Numbered from the stretch's first letter, positions 25,019-34,988 are shown. The stretch: 64,000 nt of DNA from an uncultured Psychrobacter sp. (GCF_947500265.1 NZ_CANMRN010000002.1:62001-126000); one strand, 5' to 3'. Notes: generated by a model not told the origin, from the sequence alone. A program made the numbers and translations.

Positions 25019-25843
25019 ATGACTGCAAATCATACGATAGCTGAATCAAATACTCAAAGCATTAGCGTTCAGGCATTGACACAGTTCTGTGACGACTACT
25101 TATCTACCAGTGCGTTTAAAGACTATGCGCCAAATGGTCTGCAGGTCGATGGTGGACGCCCGATTCAACGTATCGTTACTGGTGTCACTGCTTGTGAAGC
25201 CTTGATAGATGCTGCGATCGCTGACAATGCCGATGCGATTATGGTGCATCATGGATACTTCTGGAAAGGCGAACCTGCTACGCTTACTGGCATGAAAGGT
25301 CGACGCGTGCGCAAGCTGATGCAACACGGTATCTCTATGATTGGCTATCATCTACCGCTTGATGCACACCCAATCTCTGGCAACAACGCAAAACTTGCTG
25401 ACATGCTCGGCCTGACGATTACTGGTGCACTCTATCCTACCGAGTCCCACCCTGTGGGCAATATCGCCACTTGCACACCGCAAACTGCTGACGATCTCAT
25501 TGCAACCATTACTCAAGCCTTAGGTCGCGCGCCATTACATATTTCAGCTGAATATCATGCAGACGCTTCTGCTCAGACAAATGGTAGGCTGATCAAACGT
25601 GTGGGTATATGTACGGGCGGTGCGCAAGATATGATTGAGCAAGCGGCTAGCATAGGCTGTGATGCGTTTATCTCTGGTGAGATATCTGAGCGTACCACGC
25701 ATAGCGCGCGTGAGCTTGGAATTGACTATTTTGCTTGTGGTCATCATGCAACGGAGCGTGGCGGTATTCAGGCGTTAGGAGAGATAGTTGCTCAAAAATT
25801 TGGCCTGCCAGTTACTTTTATCGATATCGGAAACCCAGCATAA
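25019..25843 (+). CDS. Nif3-like dinuclear metal center protein (YbgI family)
   Basis: 274 residues. Metal-ligand motifs of the NIF3/DUF34 family are present: MVHHGYFWKGE, YHLPLDAHP, and near the C-terminus GHHATERGGIQALGEIV. Related proteins form toroidal hexamers with two metals per subunit. The family is linked to GTP cyclohydrolase I-like folds, but its reaction is not established. ACAGGAAA precedes the ATG. It stands alone: a divergent protease gene lies to its left and a 1.1 kb gene-free stretch to its right. Confidence 0.9.
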   Translation: MTANHTIAESNTQSISVQALTQFCDDYLSTSAFKDYAPNGLQVDGGRPIQRIVTGVTACEALIDAAIADNADAIMVHHGYFWKGEPATLTGMKGRRVRKLMQHGISMIGYHLPLDAHPISGNNAKLADMLGLTITGALYPTESHPVGNIATCTPQTADDLIATITQALGRAPLHISAEYHADASAQTNGRLIKRVGICTGGAQDMIEQAASIGCDAFISGEISERTTHSARELGIDYFACGHHATERGGIQALGEIVAQKFGLPVTFIDIGNPA

Positions 25844-26930
25844 ACTAGTCACTTAGAAATTTCGTTTAAACAGTTGTCATTTATAGAGAAAAATTTGCAG
25901 AGAAAAAGAAAATGATAGTTCAAAAGCCAAACTAGACTTGCTAACAGCTATAGTCACACCGTATGCATAAAGTCTAGTTTGACTACTATTTAAACTTTGT
26001 TATTCTATTTTTGATTATTATGTACCAAATATCTGTAAAATTAACCGTTTATATCTCAATTGTTAAGTTTTATCGCTTTTTTCTTAAATCCACTTGAATA
26101 ATGCAATTAGTAACCGCATATTACTACCCGTAAGAAAGAACGTTTTGTCATGAAACTTCCCATTATTACAGCTTCCGGTTATGGCACTAAAATAATGCTG
26201 GTAGTTATTTAAGATTTTATGATGCTATATCATCAATAAGATTTTAAACCGCTACCCATTGAGATACTATGTTTGCACTATATATGTTAGCGGCATGGTA
26301 TTTTTTTATTTTGGTGTCGCGATGACGGTATGACATAGTCAGTTTGATAGACAGCTATAAACTATCAATTCTGGTTATTTTGCTTACCCTCATCGCTGAA
26401 CAAACAGCTTTAGTAGCCAGCTATCCTATTACTAGTAACTTAATATTAGTGATTCAAAGTATAGCCAGCCATCAAAGTTAGCATAGTTAAAACAGATGAA
26501 TGTATTTGCCTCATTGGCAAAACCTTACCTCAATGTTTCAAGCTATGTCTTTGTCTCAATAACTTAATCATGACCTTACCTATGTTTGATATATAGTTGT
26601 TTGGCCACTAGCCATATTTAGTTATCGATGAAGGAATCATCTGATTTATATCCTTCGCGTTGTTGTGCGTTCAGTATTTTAAACCAGTACTTATAAACAC
26701 TGCTTTAGAACGCTCTTATGACATATCGATAGCTGGCTGACGACAAACTATCCCACTAACTCTTAGAGAGAGTACGCTAGTGGCGCTATAGTCAAACAAG
26801 ATAGAGCGGCATTTATCCTATTAAAAATGACACTCTATTTAAGATACGATATCGATATATGTCAATATTATGCACATATATTTATACGTGTTTTTGCGGT
26901 AAGAAGGATGGCTAAAATCAGGAGACATCC
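25844..26930. other. 1.1 kb gene-free stretch
   Basis: The longest stretch in the window without a credible gene. It is AT-rich and has stop codons in all frames. A 12 bp perfect inverted repeat with a 30-base loop (25928-25981) follows the nif3-like gene. Other small symmetric pieces are TTGATAG...CTATCAA near 26345. GCTATAGTCAAA near 26788 echoes the ends of the 108 bp dispersed repeat. I see no tRNA or rRNA. It could hold an unannotated RNA or decayed mobile DNA. Confidence 0.5.
25928..25981. repeat. 12 bp inverted repeat after the nif3-like gene
   Basis: CAAACTAGACTT and AAGTCTAGTTTG are exact reverse complements separated by 30 bases, beginning 85 bases after the stop codon. There is no T-run immediately after, so termination is uncertain. 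Confidence 0.5.
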
Positions 26931-28139
26931 ATGCAGCGTATTACTTATCGTGTAAAAGTATCTGCGCAAGGGGCCAAACGCCGTATTTCTTATTTACTGC
27001 GTCCATCTAAACGCCTACTAAACACCAAAAGTAACATCGTTTCATCCGTTACCCCTATTGCGTCTAATCGTTTTGCCAGAACCAAGAAGCTGGCACAAAT
27101 CTCTAGCATCGCTCTACTCTCGTTGCCCGCTGAGAGTTTGACGACCATGAACACATCGGTACCAGCCTATGACAACGTCATGCTGGAAAACACCTTGACC
27201 ATTGCTGCGGTACCAGGCGATAGCACTTACTTTGCTACCGATGGCTTCCAACATGGTTTTGGGTTTGATCTGGTGCGCACTTATGCCGACGAGCTCGGTG
27301 TCGATATCAATCTAAAAGCCTATGCCAGTGAAGAAGCGGCACTAAAAGCACTAAGAACCGGCAACGCTGACATGGCGTTGACTACGGCTAGCACTAAGCT
27401 AAAAAGCCAGCTAAATCTATCGTCTATCAATGTCAGCTGTGGTTATGATTCTAGCCTGACTAAGAACGGTCTACATCCTAAGGTAAGTTGGACGTTTAGC
27501 TCATCCAATGATCCACTATCAAGAAAGGCCAGTTACTTTTTGTGCGATAGTATCAAGCTACAAAACACACAAAAACTTGCCGCGTTCTACAATCAAAACT
27601 TGCTTAAAGATGCCTATAGTCAGGATCATTTCCAGAGAACGTTGACGGAAAAGTTACCAGACTATCAATCTTCGTTTGAAGAGCAAGCACGTAATTATAA
27701 TCATGATTGGGAACTATTGGTCGCGATGGGTTACCAAGAGTCACATCTTGATGCCAACGCTGTCTCGCCGACTGGCGTACGCGGGTTAATGATGCTGACC
27801 AACAACACTGCAAAAGCGATGGGCGTCTCAGACCGCGTTGATCCTTACCAAAGTATTGGCGGCGGTGCACGCTATCTAGAGCAAGTGAAAGCAGACTTCT
27901 CTGACGTGCCAAAAACTGACCGTATTTGGTTTGCCCTTGCAGGTTATAACATGGGTCCCAATGCGGTAAAAAGAATCCAACGCGAACTGCGAGCTCAAGG
28001 TATCGATGATAAGAGTTGGGCGAACGTCTATGCTTATTTAGCAGATAATAGAGCGTCGAATAGCCGCTATGGTCAAGCCATGCATTATGTCAGTAATATC
28101 AGAAGCTATCTTGAAACTATCAAAACTCAGACGGTCTAA
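26931..28139 (+). CDS. MltF-like lytic transglycosylase
   Basis: 402 residues; AGGAG sits at the right distance before the ATG. A basic N-terminal region of about 65 residues leads into a short hydrophobic segment. A periplasmic binding protein (SBP_bac_3)-like part follows (about 85-215: ENTLTIAAVPGDSTYF...GFGFDLVRTYADELGVDINLKAY). The C-terminal part is a lytic transglycosylase domain with Glu270 in MGYQESHLDANAVSPTGVRGLMMLT and IGGGARYL, then AGYNMGPNAV. This domain order is that of MltF, which cleaves peptidoglycan to 1,6-anhydro products. It is shorter than E. coli MltF (about 518) because the binding-protein part is reduced. The membrane anchor is weak and atypical. Confidence 0.85.
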   Translation: MQRITYRVKVSAQGAKRRISYLLRPSKRLLNTKSNIVSSVTPIASNRFARTKKLAQISSIALLSLPAESLTTMNTSVPAYDNVMLENTLTIAAVPGDSTYFATDGFQHGFGFDLVRTYADELGVDINLKAYASEEAALKALRTGNADMALTTASTKLKSQLNLSSINVSCGYDSSLTKNGLHPKVSWTFSSSNDPLSRKASYFLCDSIKLQNTQKLAAFYNQNLLKDAYSQDHFQRTLTEKLPDYQSSFEEQARNYNHDWELLVAMGYQESHLDANAVSPTGVRGLMMLTNNTAKAMGVSDRVDPYQSIGGGARYLEQVKADFSDVPKTDRIWFALAGYNMGPNAVKRIQRELRAQGIDDKSWANVYAYLADNRASNSRYGQAMHYVSNIRSYLETIKTQTV

Positions 28140-28201
28140 TTCGTAGCTATTACTAAACGGTTCGCAAGCTAAATTTTCACAATAATTTATTCTTATTAAA
28201 T

Positions 28202-28234
28202 AAAAAAGCTGCTCTTATAAAGAGCAGCTTTTTT
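28202..28234. terminator. Bidirectional terminator between the two transglycosylase genes
   Basis: AAAAAAGCTGCTCTT and AAGAGCAGCTTTTTT flank a 3-base loop (ATA), with A- and T-runs on the two sides. Confidence 0.85.
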
Positions 28235-28302
28235 GTGCGATACGTTTCATAGTTAATATTAATGACGTCTTATGTAAACGGTATTCATTAATATTTTATT
28301 CA

Positions 28303-31296
28303 TTAACGATTAGGTACAGTCAGACGCTGACCACGCTGCAACATCGTATCAGCGGCGATATTGTTCATATCAGCCAACTCTTGGGTTGATACGCCATATT
28401 TACGTGCTAGACCAATCAAGCTATCGCCAGAGCCAACCGTGTAGCTTACTGTCGCTTTTGGTACTTTAAGCGTTTGGCCGCGTTGTAGCTGAGCATTGGT
28501 CGCTAGATCGTTGGTCGCCGCCAAGTCCTCTACTGAGATGCCAAACTGACGTGCTAAAGCAATTAGGCCATCACCAGATTTAACTTTGTAGTTTTCAGTA
28601 TTACCTAATTTCGTACCACTGCTTGCTAAGCTACTACTACTGTTGCTACTAGCAGAGCTGCTGCTTTGACTGCTACTAGATGCACTTGCCACACTGCCGC
28701 TCGCAGGGATGGTGATAGTACGGCCCAGTATCAGATTCGAATTGGTATTCAAGTTATTCGCTGATGCCAAATCACTTAAGCCAATATTGTAACGTTTAGC
28801 GACACCCGTTAATGTATCACCTGATTTTACTTTGTAGCTGACCGCTTTGTCATTTAACTGACGGTCGACCAATTCTTTAGAAGCAGGAACTTTAATCGTT
28901 TGACCACGTTGCAGGCGAGCTTTCGCATCAAAATTGCTATTTACTGCAGCCAGCTCCGTTGCACTCACTCCGATGCTGTTCGCAATACCAATCAGCGTAT
29001 CACCTGATTTTACTTTGTAATTGGTGGTCGTGACCGAGTTTGAGCTGTTACTACTGCTCGCACTTGTCGTGCTTGCAGCATCGAAATCAACACTGGCTGG
29101 CACTTTAAGTGTCTGACCAACATATAGCGAACTTGTGCTGTTGATGCCGTTGAGGCTGGCTAAAGTATCTGTCGACACATTGAATTGACGTGCCAATGCA
29201 ATTAATCCGTCCCCTGCTTTTACTTTATAATTCTTGGTCGCAGTGCTTGATTTACTCGGCTTGGTAGAAGGAGCGGCAGGTGTTGTCGCAGGTGCAGTCA
29301 CTTTACCCGGTATGAGCCATAATTTTTGACCTCTGAGCAGATCAGCACGGCTGCTCAGATTATTGTAGCTGGCTAGCTGAGTGACCGATAAGCCAAAACG
29401 ATTGGCCGTACCGATAAGCGTATCACCACCTTGTACAACATAACTGTCAGGCTGACTAGCGGCTGCGTTGTTAGCAGTACTCAATGGCTCGATAGTCTTG
29501 GCATCATATAGATACAATGTGCTGCCAGAGAGCAGATTGGCACTAGCATCTATCTGGTTCCATTCTGCGATATCACGCCAGCTAAGCCCTGCTCGACTCG
29601 CAATGTTCGAGAGCGTATCGCCACGTTTTACCGTATAAGTGGTACGTGCGCCTTGTGGTTTTAGCTTACTTACCGAGGTTTTGGCAAAGCTAAGTTTTTT
29701 CTCTGCACCACTCGCTTCTAAGATAGACTGCTGTGTCTGTACGGCTGATAGATTAATATTGCCGTCAGCATTGATAACATTGGTCTCAGAAGTGTTTCTA
29801 CGGATTTGATTAGCAATAAAATCACGCTCTTCTTTGCTAAGCGGTGGCTCTTGGACAATCGTATTATTCTGAGTAATCTGAGCTGAGGTGGTCGGTAAGC
29901 TGTTACTGCTCTTAAGCTCAGCATTGATCTTGTTAGTCTCTGCGGTGGTCAGTGGTGGCTCAGTGCGAGCTGAGGAATTACCACTGTATACCGAGCTGCT
30001 AGTCGGTGTCGCAGACGGTGAGATATAGCTGGTAGTCTGCTGCGGTACACTTGCGCTAGCGGCATAATCAGCCAATGCACTACCAGTAGACGGCAGTGAT
30101 GAGGCAGTATATGGTTTATTATTATAGCTTGGCGTAGTCGCTGTCGTGCTTGAGCTACCTGCGTTGCTTGAAGCGAGTACATTGCCTGTACCATTACCTC
30201 TGAGCCCACTTAGTTTGGCATCAGCATTGAGGCTGACGTCGTTTGGAATGATGACACGCTGTGGACCTGAAGAATCAACGCGGCCTGATGTCAGTGCAGT
30301 GTTTAGACGCTCTAGCTCATCATAGCTAACGCCAGTTAACTGCGATACTTCTGCCAAGCTCACACCATAGTTAACAGGTACACTACGGAAATGCTGACGA
30401 TTAGCGATAGCTGGTAGATACACACCATACTGCTCAGGCTTAGCAACGATTTCGGCTACAGCCAAGAAACGCGGCACATAGTTCATCGTTTCAGTCGGTA
30501 ATTGAAGTGACCAATAGTCTGTTGGTAGTCCGCGCGCTGCGTTGGCATCGATTGCTTTCTGTACACGGCCAGGGCCCGCGTTGTAAGCAGCCAATGCTAG
30601 CTCCCAACTACCAAACTGGTTGTGCAATGCTGTCAAAAAGTCATAGGCAGCACGTGTCGACTCAATAACATCACGGCGACCATCATAAGTACTGCTTTGA
30701 TTCAAGCCATAAATACGGCCTGTACTCGGGATAAACTGCCACAAACCCGCGGCTGCCGCACTACTCGTACCACTTGGATCATAAGAGCTTTCGATAACTG
30801 GTAACAAGGCAAGCTCTGTTGGGATATTGCGACGCTCTGCCTCTCGTACCGTATGATAGATATAACGACTGGCACGTGCAGTTAGACGATTTAGATAATC
30901 CTGTCTACTGGTAAACCAGCTTTTTTGACCTTCAATACGCTGATTATAGATTGGCTTACCACCATTCATGCGGTAGCCTGCGCGTAGACGATTCCACAAA
31001 TCACCATATTGCTGAATAGCAAGCTGGTTACCTTCTACCATGGTCATGTCAGTGGCTTCTAACAAGTCAGCCAACTCATCCAAACTCTCTGCATCTAAAA
31101 ACGCAGTTGAGTAGTCTGCACTACCCGTATTAGCCCCTTGATTGGCAGGACTTTTGGTGATGACAGATGAGCTATTGGTCGCACCTTTGTTTTTTACCGC
31201 TGATGTATTGCTACACGCACTAATCAGTAAAGTGGATACCGCAAGCGTCAATGGCAACGCAATAAATGAGCGAGAGTGTGATAGCACAGTAGACAT
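28303..31296 (-). CDS. MltD-like lytic transglycosylase with seven LysM domains
   Basis: 997 residues. The lipoprotein signal ends at LISAC (Cys28). The transglycosylase domain has Glu169 in LLPVIESSYDPSG, then AAGLWQFIPSTGRIYGL and LALAAYNAGPGRV. A Ser/Thr-rich linker of about 200 residues follows. Then come seven LysM repeats starting near TYTVKRGDTL, SYVVQGGDTL, NYKVKAGDGL, NYKVKSGDTL, SYKVKSGDTL, NYKVKSGDGL and SYTVGSGDSL, separated by Ser-rich linkers. E. coli MltD has about 452 residues and two LysM. The family cuts glycan strands in the periplasm, and extra LysM repeats should strengthen wall binding. It converges on the MltF-like gene. Confidence 0.92.
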   Translation of the reverse strand: MSTVLSHSRSFIALPLTLAVSTLLISACSNTSAVKNKGATNSSSVITKSPANQGANTGSADYSTAFLDAESLDELADLLEATDMTMVEGNQLAIQQYGDLWNRLRAGYRMNGGKPIYNQRIEGQKSWFTSRQDYLNRLTARASRYIYHTVREAERRNIPTELALLPVIESSYDPSGTSSAAAAGLWQFIPSTGRIYGLNQSSTYDGRRDVIESTRAAYDFLTALHNQFGSWELALAAYNAGPGRVQKAIDANAARGLPTDYWSLQLPTETMNYVPRFLAVAEIVAKPEQYGVYLPAIANRQHFRSVPVNYGVSLAEVSQLTGVSYDELERLNTALTSGRVDSSGPQRVIIPNDVSLNADAKLSGLRGNGTGNVLASSNAGSSSTTATTPSYNNKPYTASSLPSTGSALADYAASASVPQQTTSYISPSATPTSSSVYSGNSSARTEPPLTTAETNKINAELKSSNSLPTTSAQITQNNTIVQEPPLSKEERDFIANQIRRNTSETNVINADGNINLSAVQTQQSILEASGAEKKLSFAKTSVSKLKPQGARTTYTVKRGDTLSNIASRAGLSWRDIAEWNQIDASANLLSGSTLYLYDAKTIEPLSTANNAAASQPDSYVVQGGDTLIGTANRFGLSVTQLASYNNLSSRADLLRGQKLWLIPGKVTAPATTPAAPSTKPSKSSTATKNYKVKAGDGLIALARQFNVSTDTLASLNGINSTSSLYVGQTLKVPASVDFDAASTTSASSSNSSNSVTTTNYKVKSGDTLIGIANSIGVSATELAAVNSNFDAKARLQRGQTIKVPASKELVDRQLNDKAVSYKVKSGDTLTGVAKRYNIGLSDLASANNLNTNSNLILGRTITIPASGSVASASSSSQSSSSASSNSSSSLASSGTKLGNTENYKVKSGDGLIALARQFGISVEDLAATNDLATNAQLQRGQTLKVPKATVSYTVGSGDSLIGLARKYGVSTQELADMNNIAADTMLQRGQRLTVPNR

Positions 31297-31540
31297 GATA
31301 TTGGAGGTTTCCTAACGACAGAAATTAATAAGATAAAGTTGATGGATAGTATAGTATGCAATGTAAAGCAAAGACTAGCCTAATATAAAAGATAATAATA
31401 GACGCTCAAGTAGCCTATAAAACTAAGTAATAACTGTTGAACCAACCAAAACCCTTTATAAGTTAGAATCTCAATCAGTTAGACTAGCTATTGGTTATAT
31501 GGCTTATTGTATTTTTGAGTCTTGCTTGGTCAATGGCGAC

Positions 31541-32035
31541 TTAATTAATAGCTACCTGAGATACTGCACGTAAGAGCACTGCGTTACCAGTAGATAAGGT
31601 CAAGGTCACACGAGATGTAGTGACAAATGATACTTGCTGACCATTTTTTACCCAACTCTCATTGGTCGTCACATTAGCTTTAGCTTGTGAACCAGTAATC
31701 ACCACATTATCTACCGAAATATCATAGCGATAATTAGACGTATCATTCCAACTGTTTTGAAGCAGCTTTAAGTAGGCATCTTTATCTAAACTGGTAGATT
31801 TACCTTTTCTAGATAAAGAAATAAGCGCGTCATCTGACACAAGGCGCGATACCTGATTGATACTTTGGCCATTCGCTGATGCTTTCATTGCGGCGGCATA
31901 GTTCTGTACCAAATCTTCGGTCATAGTTGCTGCTTGTGCATTGATACTGATGGTGCTGGCTACTGCTACGATTGCAGTGATGCTGGCGCTTTTCACCAAT
32001 AGAGCTAATAGCCTATTTCCCAATAATTTTTTCAT
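31541..32035 (-). CDS. Secreted NTF2/SnoaL-like protein
   Basis: 164 residues from the ATG at 32035, preferred because AAGGA lies 6-7 bases upstream and the N-terminus is then a clean signal peptide (MKKLLGNRLLALLVKSASITAIVAVASTISINAQA). An in-frame ATG 36 bases further upstream lacks these features. The mature part (TMTEDLVQNYAAAMKASANGQSINQVSRLVSDDALISL...YLKLLQNSWNDTSNYRYDISVDNVVITGSQAKANVTTNESWVKNGQQVSFVTTSRVTLTL) has the helix-helix-beta arrangement of the NTF2-like fold. Its function is not known. It sits 240 bases upstream of the MltD-like gene on the same strand. Confidence 0.7.
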   Translation of the reverse strand: MKKLLGNRLLALLVKSASITAIVAVASTISINAQAATMTEDLVQNYAAAMKASANGQSINQVSRLVSDDALISLSRKGKSTSLDKDAYLKLLQNSWNDTSNYRYDISVDNVVITGSQAKANVTTNESWVKNGQQVSFVTTSRVTLTLSTGNAVLLRAVSQVAIN

Positions 32036-32361
32036 GATAATCCTTAGCGATATTTTTTTCGTTAGTGTCATATAGTGACGATTAACGCTCTTTTATCATT
32101 TATCTTGGCAGTGTATCTGTATAGATATATCTATATAAGTATACTCATATCATATGCCGAGCCTATCATCGAATTCTCACAGCCATGTGACACCCTGTGT
32201 AATTATTGCGAATAAAAACCCAAGCTATCAAATCAAATGTTCTTAACATTTTATGCTGTAAATCCTAGCCCAAACAGTTAGATGCTTTGTAGGTCTAGTT
32301 TGATAGTCAGCCCATAATGAGCTGACCATTTTTAAACCATCAATCTTTAGAACCGTCAACA

Positions 32362-32436
32362 CTTATGGTTAAGCTATCAACGTTAGAGTTTGGCTTCATT
32401 AAGGCATAGTTAAGGCTTCGTTAGGACTTAGGTTCG
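32362..32436. repeat. Degenerate short tandem repeat at the 3' end of the CNNM-like gene
   Basis: On the minus strand the gene end GAACCTAAGTCCTAAC is followed by GAAGCCTTAAC, TATGCCTTAAT, GAAGCCAAACTCTAAC and GTTGATAGCTTAAC. These share a TAAC/TTAA core at 11-16 base spacing. It is weaker than the arrays after nrdB and the aldehyde dehydrogenase gene. Confidence 0.45.
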
Positions 32437-33650
32437 CTGTTACTATCTTCATACTGCTCATCATCGCTGAGCTTCATACCTAAACGCTCTACCCGTCTGT
32501 CCATCATCTGACGAGCCAAGGCTTGCATGTCTTCGACGCGGTCTATCTCATCGACAATCTCGAGACCCAACAATGTCTCAAACACATCTTCTAACGTGAC
32601 CAAGCCTTTAACTTCACCATATTCGCCGACTGTAATGGCAATATGAATACGGTTTTTTAGCATCAACTCTAACAAGTCAAACAGCTTCATTTTAGAGAAA
32701 ACAAAGGTGATGTCACGCTGAAATTGCGTCAACGGCTTATGCATAGCATGGTTAACTTTAGCCAGTAGCATGTCGGTTTTTAGGACAAAGCCAGTAATGT
32801 TATCCAAGTCACCATCGTAGATCGGCAAGCGAGAAAACGTCAGCTTTGGACGATCAACCAATAGCTCAGCAACAGTTTTATTCTCTTCGAATGCGAGCAT
32901 CACTGAGCGCGGTGTCATGATGTCTTCGACTTTAATCGCGCCAAACGCGAGCAAGTTACGAATGATACGTGACTCTAGTGGGTCAATTTGACCTGATTCT
33001 TCACCGATACTAGCAAGAGCAGCAAACTCACGGCGACTAAATGTTTGCGGCTCTTTACCGCGTACCAATAGTTTCGTCAGACGCTCTGAGAACCAGATTA
33101 ACGGGTATAGCAGCAGGATGATGCCACGAACGAAATAAGCAACCAAGCCACTTAGCTGACGCCAGTAAACTGTACCTAGTGTTTTTGGGATAATTTCAGA
33201 TAAGAATAAAATGGCAAGCGTCATGAGGGCCGAAAACAGACCAAACCACGCACTACCAAAGACGATCGTGGCCTGTGCACCTGCACCGATAGAGCCAAGT
33301 GTATGGGCAACGGTATTTAACGTTAAAATAGCAGCTAGCGACTGATCAATATTATCCACTTTAAGGCTTTTAAGCATTTCTGCTTTTTTTGGACTGGTTT
33401 CTTGCACATCCGCAATAAACGATGGCGTCATGCTCAGCAGAACAGATTCTGCTAATGAACAGACGAAAGAGACACCAATAGCGAGTAAGACAAAAAATAT
33501 CAATAAAGAAACGCTAAGCGCAGTTGGTGCTGCCGCCTCGCTGGATGTTGATACAGCACCAGCTGCCCACACTGCCTGCGGTAGCATAAGAATTGCTAAT
33601 ACAGATAGTGCCGAAAAAGAAGTATAACCAAATCGAGAACTAGTAGTCAT
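32421..33650 (-). CDS. CNNM/CorC-type membrane protein with DUF21 and CBS pair
   Basis: 409 residues from the ATG at 33650, chosen because it gives a signal-like hydrophobic start (FSALSVLAILMLPQAVWAAGA). In-frame starts at 33719 (ATG) or 33734 (TTG) would add a basic, Pro-rich leader, and none has a good ribosome-binding site. A DUF21 membrane domain (LLIFFVLLAIGVSFVCSLAESVLLSMTPSFI ... LSEIIPKTLGTVYW) precedes a CBS pair (KVEDIMTPRSVMLAF..., ITFVFSKMKLFDLLELML...GEVKGLVTLEDVFETLLG). Proteins of this type are linked to magnesium or cobalt export or sensing. There is no CorC_HlyC domain at the end, only an acidic tail. The tail codons are followed by a degenerate repeat. Confidence 0.85.
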   Translation of the reverse strand: MTTSSRFGYTSFSALSVLAILMLPQAVWAAGAVSTSSEAAAPTALSVSLLIFFVLLAIGVSFVCSLAESVLLSMTPSFIADVQETSPKKAEMLKSLKVDNIDQSLAAILTLNTVAHTLGSIGAGAQATIVFGSAWFGLFSALMTLAILFLSEIIPKTLGTVYWRQLSGLVAYFVRGIILLLYPLIWFSERLTKLLVRGKEPQTFSRREFAALASIGEESGQIDPLESRIIRNLLAFGAIKVEDIMTPRSVMLAFEENKTVAELLVDRPKLTFSRLPIYDGDLDNITGFVLKTDMLLAKVNHAMHKPLTQFQRDITFVFSKMKLFDLLELMLKNRIHIAITVGEYGEVKGLVTLEDVFETLLGLEIVDEIDRVEDMQALARQMMDRRVERLGMKLSDDEQYEDSNSEPKS

Positions 33651-34266
33651 TCTCGGGGGAGGTTCTGCAGATGCGTCTTTACGATGAGCGCGCGGACGAC
33701 ATAAACGAGGTACAAACATAAAAGTGGTGAACAAGTTAGGTAACCTAAAAAGAGAAAAAGGAAGATAATATTATGAGTAATTTATATCGATTTTCAGATT
33801 GCTATCAATAAAGTAATAAAAGACATCTGTCTATCGTATAAATAGTTACTCAAAGCTGATTTAATCGCTATTTCAAAGCCATACTATGCTTCAATAAGCC
33901 GTAATATGGTTCAATATGTAGCATACTAAATACAGGCAATCATTGCCATTTGATAGTAGCATTGATGATACCATTTCACAATAAGTCACCATTTTTAAGT
34001 TTTTGTTTTTTGATGACTTTTATTACCCTACTATTAACAGTTGTATGACGACATCTTTACCAGCCAATTCATGACAGTTATTTAGCCTGAGGCTTTATAT
34101 AGATTATCTGAATATAGTAAAAACATTGTTGTCCTACCCGTTGGCTGGTAGTATGCCTTACGTTAAGAAAAACACGCTCAGCCTATGATTAACAGTTACC
34201 AAGTCTGGGATTTTTTGTTACTATGCGTCTAATTTTATTATTGTCTATGACTTACTGAGAGATATT
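33651..34266. other. Divergent gap before yajC
   Basis: 616 bases between the start chosen for the CNNM-like gene and yajC (547 if the upstream ATG at 33719 is used). It is AT-rich. No structured element or near-consensus promoter was recognised. It should contain the promoters of both flanking genes. Confidence 0.4.
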
Positions 34267-34596
34267 ATGAGCTTATTTATTCAAGCTGCCCATGCTGCAC
34301 CAGAGACTGCAGGTGCTGCAGGTCTATTTGGTCAGATTTTACTGCCTGTTGCGTTTTTTGCGATTTTTTACTTCTTGGTCATTCGCCCGCAGTCTAAGCG
34401 TACCAAAGAACATCGTGCCATGGTTAACGCATTGACCGTTGGTAGTGAAATTATTTTCGCTGGTGGTTTAATGGGTCGTATCAAAGCAATCGAAGGCGAT
34501 TATGCCGTTGTGAGCCTAAACAACAATACTGACGTAAAAGTACAACGTGCTTCTGTTATTTCAGTATTGCCTGCTGGTACGATCGAAAGCGTCTAA
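34267..34596 (+). CDS. yajC: Preprotein translocase subunit YajC
   Basis: 109 residues. One N-terminal membrane helix (LLPVAFFAIFYFLVIRPQSKRTKEHRAMVNALTVGSEIIFAGGLMGRI) shows the family's hallmark IRPQ-K-x3-H/E pattern, followed by a small cytoplasmic domain with VVSLNNNTDVKVQRASVISVLP. YajC binds SecDF and is not essential in E. coli. It is the first gene of the yajC-secD-secF group, but two hairpins in the 392 bases before secD suggest partial uncoupling of transcription. The tgt gene that often precedes yajC is not here. Confidence 0.95.
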   Translation: MSLFIQAAHAAPETAGAAGLFGQILLPVAFFAIFYFLVIRPQSKRTKEHRAMVNALTVGSEIIFAGGLMGRIKAIEGDYAVVSLNNNTDVKVQRASVISVLPAGTIESV

Positions 34597-34988
34597 TTAG
34601 AATGTTCACTAGCTTTTATTAGTGAAAATTTATTAGTGAACATTCGATAGTCGTCACATTAACGAATGTAATGACTAAAAAATGACCGTATATGATTTAC
34701 GGTCATTTTTCGCTATTAACACAGTAAGGTAAAATTGCTATATAAATTAGGCTTACCGTTTAGATGTCCTATCTTTATCCAATCTAGCCATATGATTTTT
34801 GGTGACCAGATAAACAGACATCTGTATTATTTGCTTTACTGTTTTATGCGTTACTATCATCGCGGATGATCGCAATGGTGCATGATGACGGCTGCTGAAC
34901 ATAGCACTCGACCGTTGCTATCGCTAACTTCCCATCTGCTAACTTGTGGCCTACGTCGCCAGTCGTTTATCAACTTAAAGAAGTGATT
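34597..34988. other. yajC-secD gap with two hairpins
   Basis: 392 bases. The first hairpin uses 12 bp perfect arms GAATGTTCACTA (34600-34611) and TAGTGAACATTC (34634-34645). The second, AAAAATGACCGTA/TACGGTCATTTTT (34678-34710), has an A-run and a T-run and looks like an intrinsic terminator. No gene is present. secD is therefore likely to have its own promoter in the right half. Confidence 0.55.
34678..34710 (+). terminator. Terminator between yajC and secD
   Basis: A 13 bp stem, AAAAATGACCGTA with TACGGTCATTTTT, around a 7-base loop, ending in T. Confidence 0.75.
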
